From Ignavibacteria bacterium (GTDB lineage: Bacteria; Bacteroidota; Ignavibacteria; Kapaibacteriales; UBA2268): a stretch of DNA of 64,000 bases. The stretch is taken from contig JAOADV010000007.1 of NCBI GenBank assembly GCA_026417135.1, positions 1 through 64,000 on the forward strand, read 5' to 3'. The notes below the pieces were generated by a model, which saw only the letters and a list, made by a program, of their open reading frames with translations, had not been told where the DNA came from and ran no database searches. A program made the position numbers and the translations under genes. This document shows, in pieces, positions 24,672-35,116 of the stretch (the first letter of the stretch is position 1; each line of letters opens with the position of its first letter).

Positions 24672-27600
24672 TTAGGGTAATAGGATAATTTTTTGTATAT
24701 GATAAATATTATCAATTCTTACTTTAACTATGAATGTCCCAGCTGATTTCACTGAAGGCTGCCAAATATAATTTGTTGAACCAGACGAATTGAATAGAAG
24801 TTCGGACAATTCGTTGTAAATCCAAATTTCAGAATTGTCTGTATTTGTTTGTATTGTTAACTTATCGTTAAAGGGATTTGGGAAAATTAGAACCGCATTC
24901 TCAAGATATTCTTCGACGTTACTTGTTGAACCAATCTTAAATGTTCTCGTTTCGGACCACTCGCTTTCCAACTGACCAGCAAAGGCTTTAACTCGCCAAT
25001 AGAACCAGGTCTCGGTTGATGCCTTTGTCAAGGTGAATGATGTTTGTTGATAGAGATTTTGCTCGTTCAAAAGAAATTCAAAGTCCGGGTCGTATGCGAT
25101 TTGCAACCTGAAGAATAGGTTCGCGCCAGTCTTTTCCCATTGGAAATCAATAGGAAGGGTAAGGTCGGGCGATTTATCCTTCGGATAAATAAGGCTTGGA
25201 GTTCGTAAAAGTGTTGTAAAGGAGAAAATACTTGACCAATTACTTTGTTGTGTTTCATTAATGGCACGCACACGCCAATAGTATCGAGTTCCGTACGATA
25301 GATTTGTTGTTTTGAATAATGTATCGCTTGTTTTCTGATTTGCAATTAGATTAAAGAAAGTTTGGTCGGTGGATACTTGGATTTCATATTCGTTAGCAAA
25401 TGGTTCTTTAATCCAAACAAGATAGTTCCCAATTTTAAAGTTCATAGAGTTATTTTCTGGATAGAATAAAGTGGGAGGCGGTAAATACCTTTCGGGAACA
25501 GTTCTAAATGAAGAGACATCGGACCAAGGACTTTCGGCATCGGAGCAAATGGCTTTAACTCGCCAATAATATTTTGTTGAATAAACTAAATCGTTAATTA
25601 GGATGAATGCACTGTTAGAATTATATCTTAAAACGCCAATTTGGAAATTTTTATCCTCGGAAACTTCAACCAAGTATTTTAAAGCAAAAGGAACTGAACT
25701 CCACTTGAGAAGTGTTTTCAAAGAAACAAGTGTATCACTATCAGTTGGGGTCATAATAGTTGGTTTTTGAAGTTGGGTCTTGAATTTTTGAACTTCGGAC
25801 CAGTTACTTTTACCAAATTCTCCAATGGATTGGACTTTCCAGTAATATTCAGTGTAAGGTTCTAAACCTTCGTATTCATATTTTGGTTTTTTGAGGTCAG
25901 GCACTTCAACTATGTTTTTGATAAAATTCGGTGATTTTGACAAGACGAAATTGTAGTGGAGAGCACCAGGGACGTCAACCCAAGAAAGCGTTCCGTTTAT
26001 TGGAATATTTTTTGAATTGTTGCTTGGAGAAAAGTAAAAAGGTGCCGACAGCATAGTTTGGAAAGTTCGGACTTCCGACCAAATTCCAAAATGTTTGTCC
26101 CTAATAAGTCGAACACGCCAGTAGTATTCAGTAAAATAAGCGAGGTTGCTAACGTTTATTCCAGCGTTATATACAATTGTATCTATGACAATTAAGTGGA
26201 AAACCGAGTCATAAGCAAGTTGAAATTGATAACCTTTCGCATTATTATTTGATTGCCAAGAAAAGGGAATATTTAGGAGTTGATGCCGGACATTGTTTTC
26301 TGGGGAGAAAAGTTCCACCTTTTCGTAAATTGTGGTGAAGCTTTGTGTTGCAGACCAAGCACTATTGCAGTTTTCCCTTTTCGAGCGAATTCTCCAATAG
26401 AAAGTTTTTCCGTTTGCCAAATCTGGGATTGTAAAAGCAGTGTCGCTTATGTTTTGTATATTGTATATGATATTTGTGAAAAGACTATCCGTTGAAATTT
26501 GCAAATCATACTTTTCACCATAGATGTAACTGTTCCAGATGAATCGGGTAGGAACAAGATTGTTGATGGATTTATTTTCGGGAAGCAGTGGTTTCGGGAT
26601 GCCGACGGTAATCGAGCCAATACAATATTCACCAAAACCAGCAAAACTAGCAGTTAGTGTATTCTGACTTGGATTGTAAGTTGTATTTAATTCAGTGAAG
26701 GGACCGAACCCTTCGCCTTGTCGATAAAATATTTTAAAGTTTGATGGGTTGGAAAAGCCACCTAACCCACTTAAATTAATTTGTATTGTTCCTCGTATCG
26801 AGTTGATATCGCGTTTTGTAACAACCCATCGATAAGGTATTGCAGCGCAAGGTCCACCTTGATTTAGGTTGTGTGGTTGATATTTATGCTTTTCAACGGT
26901 TATATCACCTTGACCAGAAAGTGAAGTAATCTGCAAAACGAGGTTTGTATTAAATTGGGAGTTAGAAAAAGAATATGTATTTGTTGAATTAATTCTTAAA
27001 GTAACTGCATCTAATTTGAAGATATACTTATATGCTCGATAAGTTCCATAATCGGAATAATATTCTAAAGTAATTTCTCCTTGGGGAGTAACTTCGGACA
27101 GAAGGTACCGATGACCACTGTCCGATTCGGGGCCACCCCAAGAGATTAAGGTATTTCCATTAGGAAGTCGTTGAGCCCCACCCATAGCGTAGGATACAAT
27201 GTTGTTTGGGGCAATGTATTCCCAGACTTTTGTTACGGTTTTCCGGGTTTCATCAATTTGATATTCAACAACGCGTGAAAAGGGTGTGGGTCGAAGATTT
27301 CCATTATCGAATAGTAGTAAGTTACCGTTTGAAAGAATGCGAGGCTCGTGTTGATGTGAAAAACCGAAAAAGCCGTCTATTGTATCGTTAACGAAAGTGA
27401 AATCGTTACGGCGAGCCTTGCTACCACCCATTCTCCAAATAATGCTACCAGTTTGTTTATTTATTTTCACTAATTGGTCAAGATTTCGGAAACATAAAAT
27501 TAAATTCCCATCGCTGGTTAGTTCATAGGAGTTTAAATGGTATGGATTAATGTAGCTGGCAGTTAAGTCAATGTCTTCAGTTGCATCTAAAATTGAAATA

Positions 27601-28121
27601 TGGTCGAAAACATTCCATTCCCAAACGACTTGTTTGTTCCTATGATTAATTTCTTGAATTATGAAATTTCTTACTGTTGCATTTCTGTGTCCATTAGGTA
27701 CTAACTTGCTCATATCGACAGATTTATACTCAATTCCAAAAAGAAGATAATTATTGTTCGGGAGAATTAAGAATTCGTGGAAATCGGTATTGTATCCAAC
27801 CGTTGATACAGTTTCGAGGATGTTGAAGTTGGAATCCGCAATAACAAATTTGGAAGAAAGAAAATCGAAAAATGATATTTTCCCATTTGGGTGTATTTTG
27901 AAATCTGCAAAACCTTGTCCAAAGAATCCATAATCTTTGGAATAAACAATATAACCAGAATTGTCGTAAACAGCAAGTTGAGAATAATTCATTGGCCCCA
28001 AAAAGATGTATCCGGGAGCTGGGTGGTTCCAGATTGTCCTTTCAATGTGTGGTTGGTTGTCACAATATAAAATTCTTGGTAACAGCAGAAGTATTATTGT
28101 TATAAATAAATTTTTTTTCAT
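24672..28121 (-). CDS. Secreted arylsulfotransferase-like propeller with six FnIII repeats and T9SS tail
   Basis: 1149 residues. Signal peptide (about 1-20), then a beta-propeller of the arylsulfotransferase (ASST) superfamily to about residue 400: PAPGYIFLGP, FHEFLILPNNNYLLF, YHLNSYELTSDGNLIL, TGSIIWRMGG, HQHEPRILSNGNLLLFDNG and QRLPNGNTLISWGG. Next come six FnIII repeats of the P-x2-L-x2-P...YYWRV...WS...F.T form (about 510-1075), and a T9SS type A domain (VLIFPNPFNDKLTI to KIILLP). True ASSTs move sulfate between phenols; whether this one is active is unknown. Lies 3 nt after its paralogue. Confidence 0.82.
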   Translation of the reverse strand: MKKNLFITIILLLLPRILYCDNQPHIERTIWNHPAPGYIFLGPMNYSQLAVYDNSGYIVYSKDYGFFGQGFADFKIHPNGKISFFDFLSSKFVIADSNFNILETVSTVGYNTDFHEFLILPNNNYLLFGIEYKSVDMSKLVPNGHRNATVRNFIIQEINHRNKQVVWEWNVFDHISILDATEDIDLTASYINPYHLNSYELTSDGNLILCFRNLDQLVKINKQTGSIIWRMGGSKARRNDFTFVNDTIDGFFGFSHQHEPRILSNGNLLLFDNGNLRPTPFSRVVEYQIDETRKTVTKVWEYIAPNNIVSYAMGGAQRLPNGNTLISWGGPESDSGHRYLLSEVTPQGEITLEYYSDYGTYRAYKYIFKLDAVTLRINSTNTYSFSNSQFNTNLVLQITSLSGQGDITVEKHKYQPHNLNQGGPCAAIPYRWVVTKRDINSIRGTIQINLSGLGGFSNPSNFKIFYRQGEGFGPFTELNTTYNPSQNTLTASFAGFGEYCIGSITVGIPKPLLPENKSINNLVPTRFIWNSYIYGEKYDLQISTDSLFTNIIYNIQNISDTAFTIPDLANGKTFYWRIRSKRENCNSAWSATQSFTTIYEKVELFSPENNVRHQLLNIPFSWQSNNNAKGYQFQLAYDSVFHLIVIDTIVYNAGINVSNLAYFTEYYWRVRLIRDKHFGIWSEVRTFQTMLSAPFYFSPSNNSKNIPINGTLSWVDVPGALHYNFVLSKSPNFIKNIVEVPDLKKPKYEYEGLEPYTEYYWKVQSIGEFGKSNWSEVQKFKTQLQKPTIMTPTDSDTLVSLKTLLKWSSVPFALKYLVEVSEDKNFQIGVLRYNSNSAFILINDLVYSTKYYWRVKAICSDAESPWSDVSSFRTVPERYLPPPTLFYPENNSMNFKIGNYLVWIKEPFANEYEIQVSTDQTFFNLIANQKTSDTLFKTTNLSYGTRYYWRVRAINETQQSNWSSIFSFTTLLRTPSLIYPKDKSPDLTLPIDFQWEKTGANLFFRLQIAYDPDFEFLLNEQNLYQQTSFTLTKASTETWFYWRVKAFAGQLESEWSETRTFKIGSTSNVEEYLENAVLIFPNPFNDKLTIQTNTDNSEIWIYNELSELLFNSSGSTNYIWQPSVKSAGTFIVKVRIDNIYHIQKIILLP

Positions 28122-28124
28122 TGT

Positions 28125-30980
28125 TCAGTCTCTTGTTATTTTAAGAATAGGAAAACTTGATGTTTTTTCGTTGAAGTAAACGACTAAATTGTAAAATCCA
28201 TTTTGGAGATGAGAAGTTTTTAGATAAATTAAGTTCGATTCGTAAGGTTCTGGGGTTTTGGTGTCGAGCAACTCTCCGTATAAATTATAAATTTCAATTT
28301 TTAGAATTTTTTCATCATTAGCATTTATATGCAGATACTCGTCGAATGGGTTTGGCAAAACATTTAATTTACTATTTGTAAACTGAACACTGTTATAATC
28401 TGTAATTTCAAATCTTGGGCTTTCCGCGAAAAGGGAGAGATTTTTTAGAGAAGTAATCCGAATCTTATAATCGTTTCCATTTTCGAGAAGCTCCGAAACA
28501 GTCCAATTTAATTTGCCATAGACACTATAAATTGAATCAGCTACATTAGTTATCGGAGTGTTTCCTTTGTATAGTGTTATCATAAATGCTGGGTAAAGGT
28601 TGTGCGACCATTCAAATGTGTATTGAGTGTTTTTTACCAATATTGAATTAAGCTTTGGGGAATGAATTTGGATGAATGGAGATTTGACTTCGAACGAGAA
28701 AACATCTGACCATTCGCTTTCTTCAAATTGATTGAATGCTTTTACCTTCCAATAATATCTACCTTCGGGAAGTTTGGGATGGTAATAAATATTGTTTTTA
28801 ATACTATCGATATTACTTACAATGTCCGTAAAGTTTTCATCTCTTGATACGAGTAAACGAGAAAATTTGCTTAGACCAGAAGGGGTCCATTGAAACTTAA
28901 TGGTTTGCTCTGTATTCAAGACAAAGTTATTGAATGGAGAAACAAGTGTGGGTTTATTTGGAGCATAATTAAAATCGTCCGTAGCGAATATGTATTCTCC
29001 ATCGAGCGAATTGGAATAAGCTCCAAGCAAGTCGGAAGTATCGGCTAGAAACGTAGGTAAAGGTTCAAATGGAGTGGTTTTATTAATCCTTCGCCAAACA
29101 GAAATATTCTTTTTATGTTTATGTATAATCATTGGAAATTTTTTTAGGTCAAATAATATTTTGCCTTCGAATTGTTCGATATTTTCAGTTTTTATGATTA
29201 TTTTATATGGGTTCACAAGTGGTGTTTCGCCTGTAAATCTGGGATAAAGTGGAGCAAATGGATACTTTTCAACGGTAATCGATGAATTTTGCTTATCGAC
29301 AATGGTATCGAATACAATTGTAACGCCAGTTTGGTTTTCGGTATCTTCGAAATGAATTCTATCTTTTGGGAGTGGGGGCATCGTCCCATACAAAATTTGA
29401 GATATTTCTTTCTTGGTTACCCGAGCTTCTGGAAGGTTGGGAGGATAAGGGAAACGGTATGCTCGGTAGGTGGTCATTTGGAAAGCGGCGCCGCGTGGAA
29501 AGGACAACTCGAATTCAATTTCTCCTTTTTTGTTGACTTCTGTTACAATGCGATAAAATTGACTAACTATACCGCCCCAGCCAATAACTGTATTGCCATT
29601 TGGAAGTCTTTGGGTTGACCCCATTGTTTCGCCATAAATGTCTGGTTCATTTCTATATTCCCAAACTAATTCAGCAGTCAAGTTATCTTCGTCGAGCTTA
29701 TATTCGACGGCACGGGAGTATTTTGGGGTGTGTTGAACTCCATTGTCATAAAGAGTAACATTGCCATCTGGTTGACGTCGTATGTCGTGTTGGTAGGAAA
29801 AATAGGTTGGGGCATTTTCTTCGTGCTCGCCAATGAAAGTGAACATATTTTTCTTGCCACCGAGTCGCCAAATTATTTCGCCAGTTTGCCGATTGATTTT
29901 GGTAATTTCCGAAATATGTCGCGATGAAATTAGGATATGACCATCGTAATCTAATTCGACCGCATTAATATGGACTGGGTCTAAAGCTACTCCTTCCAAA
30001 GAAGAGTATGTGTCGGTAATTGGGATGTGGTCCCAATCGCGCCATTGGAAAACGACATTTTTATCGGCATCGAGTTCTTGGACAATGCTACCTAAAACAA
30101 TAGCATTCGGATTACCATTAGGAATTATTTTACTCATATCGATTGGCTGTGGGTCGTATGAAATTAATAAGTAATGTCCGTTTGGGAGCATTTTGAAATC
30201 GTGGAAATCTGCAATATATCCACCTCGGCATTGAACGGTATCGATAATATTTAAATTTTCGTCCATAACTTCCATATATGCTTCAGCCCAACCCCAGCCT
30301 TGGGGTATGTAGGAAGCAATAATTCGTGCGTTTGTGATTAATCCATTTGGTTGCATTTTGAAGTCGAAACCGGGGACTGGAACCTTTTTATATTTAATTG
30401 GCTTTCCGTTGTTATCAAGAATCATTAAGTAACTTCTTTCAGCTCCAAGCCCAAAGTTGGCAATGTAAATATATCCGGGCGCAGGATTTCTTACAGAGTC
30501 AATTATGATAGTTGGAAAATCGGAAGGTATCGTATCGCTTGCTGTTTCGTCAGAATAATCTTTTTTCCCCTCATAAAAGGAAAGTGCATTTGAGTACGCT
30601 GGGAACTTATCGGCAAAATGAGTTAAAAAAATATGTTTTTGTTCGTCAGGTGTAATCTTTGAAGTAATAAAGTAAAATGTTTTATCTAAAATTTTTACAG
30701 TAACCGTTTCTTCGGTTGCAAAAGGTTCGTTAGTGTAAATTGTGAGTGTTTTTTTGTCGTTTGATAACTTTTTTTCAAAAGCGTGAGCGCCCGATTTACT
30801 TCCTTGAATTTTTATTTTGTCGGAAAAATCGTTTATATCGATTGGTCTGTCGAAGCGAACGATAATCGGCGTCGAGATTGAATGCATTTGTGTGTTGTGA
30901 ATAGGATAAAAATAAGTTATGTTTTGGCTGAGAACTAGAATAGGGAAGATTTGGAAAATTATCAATAAGCAGTATTTCAT
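28125..30980 (-). CDS. Secreted arylsulfotransferase-like propeller with Ig-like/FnIII domains and T9SS tail
   Basis: About 951 residues. Signal peptide (MKYCLLIIFQIFPILVLSQ), an N-terminal SbsA-like Ig domain (TPIIVRFDRPIDI, with TLTIYTNEPF), then the ASST propeller: PAPGYIYIANFG, FHDFKMLPNGHYLL, VHINAVELDYDGHILIS, TGEIIWRLGG, YQHDIRRQPDGNVTLYDNG and QRLPNGNTVIGWGG. Two FnIII-like domains follow (about 700-880), then a T9SS tail (LNVLPNPFDEYLHI). The ORF track adds 39 residues before the signal peptide; ATG 30980 is preferred because the export signal then leads. Paralogue of the next gene downstream, so a local duplication. No sulfatase lies nearby. Confidence 0.82.
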   Translation of the reverse strand: MKYCLLIIFQIFPILVLSQNITYFYPIHNTQMHSISTPIIVRFDRPIDINDFSDKIKIQGSKSGAHAFEKKLSNDKKTLTIYTNEPFATEETVTVKILDKTFYFITSKITPDEQKHIFLTHFADKFPAYSNALSFYEGKKDYSDETASDTIPSDFPTIIIDSVRNPAPGYIYIANFGLGAERSYLMILDNNGKPIKYKKVPVPGFDFKMQPNGLITNARIIASYIPQGWGWAEAYMEVMDENLNIIDTVQCRGGYIADFHDFKMLPNGHYLLISYDPQPIDMSKIIPNGNPNAIVLGSIVQELDADKNVVFQWRDWDHIPITDTYSSLEGVALDPVHINAVELDYDGHILISSRHISEITKINRQTGEIIWRLGGKKNMFTFIGEHEENAPTYFSYQHDIRRQPDGNVTLYDNGVQHTPKYSRAVEYKLDEDNLTAELVWEYRNEPDIYGETMGSTQRLPNGNTVIGWGGIVSQFYRIVTEVNKKGEIEFELSFPRGAAFQMTTYRAYRFPYPPNLPEARVTKKEISQILYGTMPPLPKDRIHFEDTENQTGVTIVFDTIVDKQNSSITVEKYPFAPLYPRFTGETPLVNPYKIIIKTENIEQFEGKILFDLKKFPMIIHKHKKNISVWRRINKTTPFEPLPTFLADTSDLLGAYSNSLDGEYIFATDDFNYAPNKPTLVSPFNNFVLNTEQTIKFQWTPSGLSKFSRLLVSRDENFTDIVSNIDSIKNNIYYHPKLPEGRYYWKVKAFNQFEESEWSDVFSFEVKSPFIQIHSPKLNSILVKNTQYTFEWSHNLYPAFMITLYKGNTPITNVADSIYSVYGKLNWTVSELLENGNDYKIRITSLKNLSLFAESPRFEITDYNSVQFTNSKLNVLPNPFDEYLHINANDEKILKIEIYNLYGELLDTKTPEPYESNLIYLKTSHLQNGFYNLVVYFNEKTSSFPILKITRD

Positions 30981-31229
30981 ACGTAAGCAAATTTTTGTTC
31001 GACTAAACTCTCTAATAAATAATAATGGTTTATTTGGTAGAAAGTTACATTTGCAAATCTTAATTAAGAAGGATATGTTGCTGTAATTGTTATTCATCTA
31101 CCAAAACCTTTTAGCACACAAACAAACATAAACAAAGTGGAAAAAGTAGGAAATAGAAAAAAAAAGGAATTTTTTGTAGTTATATCTCAGTTCTCTTTGT
31201 GGAAAAAAAAACGACTTTTGTGTAAAAGT

Positions 31230-31859
31230 TTATACTAAACCATTCTTTATAGCGTAATGGGTAATTTCGGCGTTATTTTTGAAGCCCATTTTTTCGAGAA
31301 TTCTAATTCTATAAGTACTTACTGTATTTGCACTTAAATCGAGTTCTTTTGCGATTTCTTTAATAGTTTTGCCCGAAGCTATCAAGCACATAACTTGATA
31401 TTCTCTGTCGGACAATTGTTCGTGTAGGGGAGTAGAGTTAGTTTCTTCTAACTTGGAAGCCAAAAGCTCAGCTAAATGTTCCGAAACATACTTGCGGCCC
31501 GAGGCAACTTTGTAAATTGCTTCGATTAATTTTTCTGGTTCACATTCCTTATTTAAATACCCGGATGCACCTGCTTTAAGAAGTCGAATTGCATACTGGT
31601 CTTCGGGATAAACAGTAAAGATTAGGACTGGTAATTTTGGATTAATTTTTTTGATTTCCTTAAGTGTAGCAAGTCCATCTTTGCCCGGCATTGAAATGTC
31701 GAGAATGACAACATCGTATTGCCCCTCGCTTATTTTTTCGACCAGCTCGAACCCCGAGCTTGCTTCCCCGGTTACTCGCAAGCCTATATCTTGTTCTATA
31801 ATTTGTTTTAAGCCTGTTCTTACGACAGCGTGGTCGTCTGCAATAATAATTTTAATCAT
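31230..31859 (-). CDS. NarL/FixJ-type response regulator
   Basis: 209 residues. A receiver domain with acid pair D8/D9, phosphoacceptor D54 in VVILDISMPG, a Thr-type switch (IFTV) and the Lys in YLNKE is followed by a LuxR-type HTH (LSDREYQVMCLIASGKTIKEIAKEL...VSTYRIRILEKM). It binds DNA once phosphorylated. The ATG lies one base after the stop of the histidine kinase upstream, so the two form a matched pair. Confidence 0.93.
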   Translation of the reverse strand: MIKIIIADDHAVVRTGLKQIIEQDIGLRVTGEASSGFELVEKISEGQYDVVILDISMPGKDGLATLKEIKKINPKLPVLIFTVYPEDQYAIRLLKAGASGYLNKECEPEKLIEAIYKVASGRKYVSEHLAELLASKLEETNSTPLHEQLSDREYQVMCLIASGKTIKEIAKELDLSANTVSTYRIRILEKMGFKNNAEITHYAIKNGLV

Positions 31860-31860
31860 G

Positions 31861-34008
31861 TTAATTTATTGGAATTGTTAAAGTTACAGTTGTGCCTACA
31901 TTAGAAATTCCTTGAATTTGAAGCTTCCCATTCACAGCATTTGCTCTTTCTTTCATACCCACAATCCCGAGTGAACGATTTGTCGAGATGTCTTCGGGTT
32001 TTATTCCTTTTCCGTTATCCGAAACTGTTAAAATAAGATTGTTTGAATCCACATCTAAATTAATGTCAACGCGAGTGGCGTTCGAATGTCGTGCAACATT
32101 GGTAAGTATTTCCTGAAATATCCTAAATACGGCAATTGCCTTTGGTTCAGCAAGCTGAATTTCCTGTTTTGTTATATTTAAACGACAACGAACAGCTGTT
32201 TGTTTTTGAAATTCTTTTGCTTGCCATTCTATTGCTGCAACAATTCCAAAATGGTCGAGTACACTTGGTCGAAGTTGTGATGAAATCGAACGGACTTTTC
32301 GAATTGTCGAATCTATCATTTCAATTAATTTATGCAACCTTTCGTGGAGCACATCCTCCCGAAGGTATTGCTTTTTCAACAACCAGGAAAGTTCGAGTTT
32401 CATTGCTGTCAAAACGTGTCCAAGTTCATCGTGAATTTCGAAAGCAAGTCGTTTCTTTTCCTCTTCTCGCAAGGATTCGAAATAAAGAGCTAAGTTTCTC
32501 ATCTGCTCTTGTGAATTTTTTAGTTGCTCTTCGATAAGTTTTTGTTCAGTTATATCATAAAGTATTAATTGTGCATATTGTATTTTGCCCCTTTCGTCGA
32601 TTGCATTCTCTATCTGGCTTTCGACCCATTTAATTTCTCCACTTGGTTTTACAATTCGGAAGTCAATGGAATTTTTGTAGTTTGGGAAATGAAGTGCTTC
32701 GGAAAAGGTTTTAAATACCTTATGGCGGTCGTCGATATGAACTAGTTCATTTAGATTTATTTTTCCCGAGACTAAATCCTGCGTTGTAAAGCCAGTTAAA
32801 TCTTCTGCCCATCCTAAAACTTCGAGTATTCTATTTTCGTTCGATATTTTGAGTATTAGACCTTTAATTCTTGTCTCGAAAATTTTCAGTTTTTCTTTCA
32901 GTCCCTCGAGTTCTTTCGATAAGTTGTAAATTTCAGTTCCATTATCTACACATACTATTTTTAAATTTTTGTTTGAATTTTGTAGTTTCAAGTCGAATAT
33001 CGTTGGTATAAGATGTAATTTTCCCCCAGAAGACAAATCCCAAACGATGTTATTTTCTTTTTTTCTTTCCATTTCTTCGATTAAGTCGAAGAATTTAAAG
33101 TAGCATTCAATCTTTTCGTCGCTGATTTGCAACATTTTTTTTATAAATGGGTTTTGTAAGTATATTTGGTCAAGTTCATCTTTTACAATAATTCCGGTTT
33201 TTAAATTTTCGATAATTTTAGTTAATAGCTCGAATTTTTCATATATTTCTATGTTAATTTCTTCTCCGAAATTGGAAATGAATAAAACGAAATAGTCGCT
33301 CGGAGGTAGTATGTTGAAGTGTGTTAAACGACAAGATAAGTTTAATTTATTATTCTTGTGTTTGATTACAAAATTGCTGTAACTTTTGTTCATTAGTTCC
33401 GAGTAAATTTCTTCGATGTCAAGTTCAGTAAGTGAAGCGGTAAATAAGTCCCTTAGGTTTTTGTTTTTTTCAATTATCCCTTTTTCGAAAATTGTTTCGA
33501 AGTCTTTATTGTAATAAAGAATTTTAAATGTCTTATCGATAACTGCCACAGCAGAAGGTATTCGGTCTAAAAAAGCAATAACATCTTTCGAAAGAGACGA
33601 GATTTCGCTTCCTTTACAGAGAATCTCTTCAATAATGTTTATGGAAAATACTTTATTCCCGATAGAAATTGGATTTGAATAAATTTTGGTTAGAACTGTT
33701 TCCTCGTTTTTTAATTGACTATGGACAAATAGCGACCTTGGTTCGCCCATTTTAATAGAAAAAGTTGCTGGACAAGATGGGCAAATCGTTTCGCGGCCGA
33801 AAATACTTTTGAAGCATTTCTTCGAATCGGACAAAATTCTACTGTGGATTAATGCTTTGTTGTTCCAAACCAAGTCGAAGTTCTGACTAATCAAATAAAT
33901 TGGGTATTTGCTTTTATCGAAAATATTCGAAACTGAGTAGATTATTTCATCGAAATTTTTGTCTTTTAAAGTGTTTTTAGAAAAAAGTTTTTTTAGTTTG
34001 TTTAACAA
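31861..34008 (-). CDS. PAS-containing NarX/DesK-type sensor histidine kinase
   Basis: 715 residues, apparently soluble (no clear membrane helix). Several PAS domains: the first (about 20-110) contains a cysteine cluster C-x10-C-P-x-C-P (CFKSIFGRETICPSCP), two more follow, and a PAS with PAC motif lies near 390-490. The kinase core has an HisKA_3 dimerisation box LAFEIHDELGHVLTAMKLE, with phospho-His, and an HATPase (NVARHSNATRVD, VSDNGKGIKP, GIVGMKERANAVNG). The Cys cluster could bind an Fe-S centre or sense redox; this is inference. Start is a TTG at 34008; no ATG is near. Confidence 0.86.
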   Translation of the reverse strand: MLNKLKKLFSKNTLKDKNFDEIIYSVSNIFDKSKYPIYLISQNFDLVWNNKALIHSRILSDSKKCFKSIFGRETICPSCPATFSIKMGEPRSLFVHSQLKNEETVLTKIYSNPISIGNKVFSINIIEEILCKGSEISSLSKDVIAFLDRIPSAVAVIDKTFKILYYNKDFETIFEKGIIEKNKNLRDLFTASLTELDIEEIYSELMNKSYSNFVIKHKNNKLNLSCRLTHFNILPPSDYFVLFISNFGEEINIEIYEKFELLTKIIENLKTGIIVKDELDQIYLQNPFIKKMLQISDEKIECYFKFFDLIEEMERKKENNIVWDLSSGGKLHLIPTIFDLKLQNSNKNLKIVCVDNGTEIYNLSKELEGLKEKLKIFETRIKGLILKISNENRILEVLGWAEDLTGFTTQDLVSGKINLNELVHIDDRHKVFKTFSEALHFPNYKNSIDFRIVKPSGEIKWVESQIENAIDERGKIQYAQLILYDITEQKLIEEQLKNSQEQMRNLALYFESLREEEKKRLAFEIHDELGHVLTAMKLELSWLLKKQYLREDVLHERLHKLIEMIDSTIRKVRSISSQLRPSVLDHFGIVAAIEWQAKEFQKQTAVRCRLNITKQEIQLAEPKAIAVFRIFQEILTNVARHSNATRVDINLDVDSNNLILTVSDNGKGIKPEDISTNRSLGIVGMKERANAVNGKLQIQGISNVGTTVTLTIPIN

Positions 34009-34069
34009 ATTTAAAACTTAAAATATTGATTATACAATTTAATAAACAAAATTTGAATAAAAATATTGT

Positions 34070-35110
34070 TTAAAGAGGCTCTGGGTTGTTTGCGACAATG
34101 ACAACTTCATTTTCGAGCAAAATTTTGAACTTAGCAAAAACTTCATTGCGGAGCATTCTTGCAAAATCTAATATTTCTTTTCCAGATGAAGTGCCATAGT
34201 TTACTATTACAAGTGAATGATGTTCGTAAGTTCCAACTTTTCCTATTCGTTTTCCTTTCCATCCTAATTGTTCAATCAACCAGCCAGCTGGTATTTTGTA
34301 TTTTCCATTTTTTGTTCGGTAATACGGAATATTCGAGTTGTTTTCTTTGATTCGAAGAAACTCTTCTTCGTCGATGACTGGATTTTTGAAAAACGAGCCA
34401 CAGTTTGGCAAAACGGAAGGGTCGGGAAGTTTAGAACTTCTTAGATTGCAAACAGCAGTGTAGATTTTTTTTGGGGTGGGACGGAAAAAAGGAAATACTT
34501 TTACTTTTTTTTTCAATTCATCGTGCGAAAGATTTGGTTTTGGAATTTTGGATAACTTTAATACTACGGAGCTGATTATGAATTTATCTTTTAGCTCGGT
34601 CTTAAAAATTGAGCTCCGATAGCCAAACCGACACTCCTTTCGTTCAAGTTTTTCGTAACTCCACTTTTCTATGTTAAAGCCACGTACTTCGGTTACAAAT
34701 TCTTCGATTTCGACACCATAGGCACCAATATTTTGAACAATAGCACCACCGACCGAACCCGGAATTTGTGCCAAGTTTTCAAGTCCAAAAAAACCTCGCT
34801 TCAAAGTTTGTTGAACTAACTCTGCCCAACTTACACCAGCCCCAACCAATAAAGAAGCTTCCCATTTCCCATTGCTAATAACTTGGACATTATTGTTGGT
34901 CAATCGAATTACTATTCCTTCGAAATCTTCAATGAACAATACATTTGACCCTTCGCCTAAGATAAATTTCTTGTTTTTCTTCGAGACCTCGCTTTCAAGT
35001 AGCGAATGAATTTGCTGTTCGTTATTTATTTCGACATAGTGTTGGGCTTTTGCATCTACTGCAAACTTGTTCTTGTCTTTTAAGGAGACCCCTTCAAAAA
35101 TTCTAACCAT
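34070..35110 (-). CDS. murB: UDP-N-acetylenolpyruvoylglucosamine reductase
   Basis: 346 residues. Second step of peptidoglycan precursor synthesis: reduces UDP-GlcNAc-enolpyruvate to UDP-MurNAc with NADPH and FAD. FAD-domain motifs LGEGSNVLF and LENLAQIPGSVGGAIVQNIGAYG, the catalytic-arginine segment CRFGYRSSIFK, and the proton-donor serine in NCGSFFKNP are all visible, with the extra loop of type I MurB. Divergent from the hydrogenase maturation protease. Confidence 0.93.
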   Translation of the reverse strand: MVRIFEGVSLKDKNKFAVDAKAQHYVEINNEQQIHSLLESEVSKKNKKFILGEGSNVLFIEDFEGIVIRLTNNNVQVISNGKWEASLLVGAGVSWAELVQQTLKRGFFGLENLAQIPGSVGGAIVQNIGAYGVEIEEFVTEVRGFNIEKWSYEKLERKECRFGYRSSIFKTELKDKFIISSVVLKLSKIPKPNLSHDELKKKVKVFPFFRPTPKKIYTAVCNLRSSKLPDPSVLPNCGSFFKNPVIDEEEFLRIKENNSNIPYYRTKNGKYKIPAGWLIEQLGWKGKRIGKVGTYEHHSLVIVNYGTSSGKEILDFARMLRNEVFAKFKILLENEVVIVANNPEPL

Positions 35111-35116
35111 ATTTTA

